Positions 61,836 through 64,000 of a stretch of DNA of 64,000 nt are shown piece after piece. The notes under the pieces are model-generated. The model was not told the origin of the DNA, did no database searches, and saw only the letters and a program-made list of their open reading frames with translations. The position numbers were made by a program, and so were the translations under genes. Source of the DNA: Orbus sasakiae (GTDB lineage Bacteria > Pseudomonadota > Gammaproteobacteria > Enterobacterales > Orbaceae); assembly GCF_039542345.1 (NCBI RefSeq), contig NZ_BAABHY010000001.1:1116001-1180000 (forward strand), in the 5' to 3' direction. Numbering within the stretch: position 1 is the stretch's first letter; the number at the start of each line of letters is the position of its first letter.

Positions 61836-63107
61836 TTATTTAATTAATGTCTGAATCCATTTAGATGATAAATCTGATGACTGCGATAAACTCTCTTTCA
61901 ACGTCGACGTTTTAATTTGTATCTGCGTCACTTTTTTACTAGAAGTAATCAGTTTCATTTCTTCCTGTGTACTCATCGCATCACCATCATAGACAATATT
62001 TAATACCGGTACAGTGCAAGGCCTCGATAATAATCCTTGCTCTTTTAAAGAGAAAAACCGCAATTCAGCCATTAATTGTTGATTAGAGACTGAATTTAAG
62101 CCTAAACGACTTGCTATCATATCGCGATAAATCAGAGGGAGTTTTGCCTGCATCTGATTATCAACAAATAATTGATGAATGATCGGTGCAACATTGATTA
62201 CCCCCTTTATTTTATTTGGCATCAAATAAGCTAGTCGCATAGCGATATTAGCACCAAATCGATAACCCATTAGGATAATATTGCTATAATCAATCAATGG
62301 AACCGATTTAATTTGCTCAAGTACAGCTTGGTGAATAATCGTAGTATTTTGCGATAAATTAAATGCTTTACTATTACCTATTGACGGCGTATCAACTGTC
62401 AACAAACCAACACCAAGTGGAGCTAAGTATTTTGAAAAATAATGGTAGAAATCGATTTGTAAATTACCCAGACCCGCACAAAGTAACACCACGGGAAATG
62501 CTTTTGGCTGATCATCGTGTAACAATGGTGTATGTAATATTGCTTTTACCGATTTATTTTCAACGATAAATTCTAATTCTTTAATTTGGTAAGGTGAATA
62601 GTTCATCGCTTCACGATAATAGCGATTAGCAAACACTTGCGCTTGATTGGCTAAATCATCGTTACGATAATAAGGGTAACTGGCAAGGCCTGCAAATAAA
62701 CTGGCCGTCAACCACGCTTTATGGCACCCAGCTTTTGCTTGCGATTGTTCTGTAATTTGATGACACTGTTCTGCTTTTTGCTGCCATTTGACTGATTGCG
62801 CTAAAAACTCATATATCCAATTACCAAACTGATAACCTTCAACAGTATCAAGCCAAGCCTCATTAGTTCGTTTTCGTGGCGATGCAGCGATACGTGATAA
62901 GACTTCCTCAACTTCAATCAATGGTAATCCATGCCAATACCATGACAATCGATTAATCACTCTATACCAATTATTACGCCCTTCCCCATCAAGTAATGAA
63001 CGAGCTTGATGGTTACCGACATCAACACGATGAATCAGTGATGATGTTTCGGGATAATTAAACTGTGGTTTAAACAACTGTTCAGATAAATTTTTATTTG
63101 AGGTCAT
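61836..63107 (-). CDS. frsA: Esterase FrsA
   Basis: A 423-aa alpha/beta-hydrolase of the FrsA family (E. coli FrsA 414 aa). FPVVLLCAGLGNLQIDFY and MGYRFGANIAMRLA mark the hydrolase core. The expected nucleophile-elbow Ser is replaced in GYRFGAN, as in FrsA, whose hydrolase activity is disputed. In E. coli it was first reported as a binding partner of the glucose-specific PTS protein IIA. The gpt-frsA-(crl)-proB-proA order of enterobacteria is kept; crl is absent. Confidence 0.92.
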   Translation of the reverse strand: MTSNKNLSEQLFKPQFNYPETSSLIHRVDVGNHQARSLLDGEGRNNWYRVINRLSWYWHGLPLIEVEEVLSRIAASPRKRTNEAWLDTVEGYQFGNWIYEFLAQSVKWQQKAEQCHQITEQSQAKAGCHKAWLTASLFAGLASYPYYRNDDLANQAQVFANRYYREAMNYSPYQIKELEFIVENKSVKAILHTPLLHDDQPKAFPVVLLCAGLGNLQIDFYHYFSKYLAPLGVGLLTVDTPSIGNSKAFNLSQNTTIIHQAVLEQIKSVPLIDYSNIILMGYRFGANIAMRLAYLMPNKIKGVINVAPIIHQLFVDNQMQAKLPLIYRDMIASRLGLNSVSNQQLMAELRFFSLKEQGLLSRPCTVPVLNIVYDGDAMSTQEEMKLITSSKKVTQIQIKTSTLKESLSQSSDLSSKWIQTLIK

Positions 63108-63170
63108 GAATAGTAATGCCTATTAGATTCCATTAACATCAATTCACCGCACACAATGGTGCGGATAGTA

Positions 63171-63704
63171 TTATTCTTTGTCACTTAATGGCTTAATGAA
63201 CGAAATACCCGTATCCCAAGGTTGCTCTATCCAGGTATTTTGCGGAATATCGATAACATAATCATCAACTAACGGTTTACCCGCTGGTTTTGCAAAAATA
63301 GTAACAAAATGCGCTTTAGGGTACATTTCACGGATTGAATGAGCCGTTCCGCCCGTATCAACTAAATCATCAATAACGATAAACCCTTCACCATCGCCTT
63401 CTGCGCGCTTTAAAATGAGTTTTTCACGTTGATGATTGTGGTCATAACTTGAGATACAAACCGTATCTACATAACGGATACTGAGTTCTCTAGCAAGAAT
63501 TGCCGCAGGCACTAATCCTCCGCGACTGACCGCAATAATCCCCTTCCATTGTGTTGCGGGTAATAATCGACAAGCTAACTCGCGACCATACATTTGTAAC
63601 ATATCCCAGGTTACGGTATATTTTTTCTTTTCAGCAATTTGCTGGGCTTTGATTTGTTTTTGCGCTTTGACGTCTTCGACAAGCTCATTTTGCTTTGTTG
63701 ACAT
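63171..63704 (-). CDS. gpt: Xanthine-guanine phosphoribosyltransferase
   Basis: A 177-aa purine-salvage enzyme. The PRPP loop is FIVIDDLVDTGGTA; IIAVSRGGLVPAAILARE is the second family motif. The ATG at 63704 is used; a TTG opens the frame three codons earlier. Compared with E. coli Gpt (152 aa) there is an extra basic N-terminus of about 25 residues (KAQKQIKAQQIAEKKKY) before the shared VTWDMLQ start. It is divergent from pepD as in E. coli. Confidence 0.94.
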   Translation of the reverse strand: MSTKQNELVEDVKAQKQIKAQQIAEKKKYTVTWDMLQMYGRELACRLLPATQWKGIIAVSRGGLVPAAILARELSIRYVDTVCISSYDHNHQREKLILKRAEGDGEGFIVIDDLVDTGGTAHSIREMYPKAHFVTIFAKPAGKPLVDDYVIDIPQNTWIEQPWDTGISFIKPLSDKE

Positions 63705-63862
63705 AATAAACAACCTACAATTTTGAAGAATTAAGTGTTAAATAGTGTTATCGCATAAATTGCCATATCAATACACTTAAAATGAATGTAAAATTGCACC
63801 TAATTATAGTGTGAGTAGTAAATAAAAACTACTAATTTATTAATAGAATCTTGAGGTTTATT

Positions 63863-64000
63863 ATGCTGTCATCACTTACCCCCAAATCCCTTTGGACTAT
63901 CTTTAATCAGATCTGTCAAATTCCACATCCTTCACATCACGAAGCGATGATAACTAAGTATATTGTCGATTTTGCTGCACATCATAAAATTGAGTGTCAG
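63863..64000 (+). CDS. pepD: Aminoacyl-histidine dipeptidase (cytosol non-specific dipeptidase), 3'-truncated
   Basis: The first 46 codons of PepD (M20 metallopeptidase). PKSLWTIFNQICQIPHPSHH matches the enterobacterial start (SPQPLWDIFAKICSIPHPSYH). TTGAGG precedes the ATG. The gene runs off the window. Its divergent position next to gpt confirms the identity. Confidence 0.93.
   Translation, partial: MLSSLTPKSLWTIFNQICQIPHPSHHEAMITKYIVDFAAHHKIECQ

Overview
The window comes from an AT-rich gammaproteobacterium that keeps many enterobacterial gene orders: bcp/perM, yohJK/sanA, artPIQM, uvrC/pgsA/tRNA, yeiE/yeiH, and gpt/frsA/proB/proA with divergent pepD. AT-richness, short intergenic spaces and an autotransporter fit the insect-gut family Orbaceae (Gilliamella, Frischella, Orbus and relatives). 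That placement is inference from gene content; no rRNA or marker comparison was possible.

Layout. 1-17.8 kb is mostly housekeeping: the end of hemL, bcp, a PerM-type permease, YoaK- and YbaN-type membrane proteins, surE, a BetT-type choline transporter, pabA with a pabB-pabC fusion, yohJ/yohK, sanA, the arginine ABC operon behind a candidate ArgR operator, uvrC and pgsA. 17.86-45.35 kb is a 27.3-kb segment bounded by a perfect 188-bp direct repeat, each copy carrying tRNA-Leu(UAA) and tRNA-Gly(GCC); the right copy is followed by tRNA-Cys. The segment holds frameshifted cho and azoR, an Rrf2 regulator, an Sfp-type PPTase, one 18-kb five-module NRPS gene (6005 aa), a DUF421 protein, ogt, and a pair of half-size ABC transporters behind a near-consensus Fur box. 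45.8-48.4 kb has two very AT-rich envelope genes (acyltransferase 3 and GT9). 49-51.6 kb has yeiE/yeiH and a rhodanese protein. 51.73-54.49 kb is a decayed prophage between 19-bp direct repeats: a umuD relic with an intact LexA box, a frameshifted lipoprotein, a tape-measure fragment and a broken tyrosine integrase. 54.5-64 kb has trhP, an autotransporter, proA, a di-Mop molybdate-binding protein, proB, frsA, gpt and the start of pepD.

Central system. The NRPS reads C-A-T-E / C-A-T / C-A-T / C-A-T / C-A-T-TE. It should make a pentapeptide with a D-configured first residue, probably N-acylated. Specificity codes read by eye suggest aromatic, Ile-like, Val-like, unassigned and Ser. The PPTase directly downstream would activate its carrier domains. 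The Fur box and the YbtPQ/IrtAB-like ABC pair make an iron-linked role plausible, but no catechol or hydroxamate genes and no TonB receptor lie in the window, so a siderophore is a hypothesis. No MbtH gene was seen.
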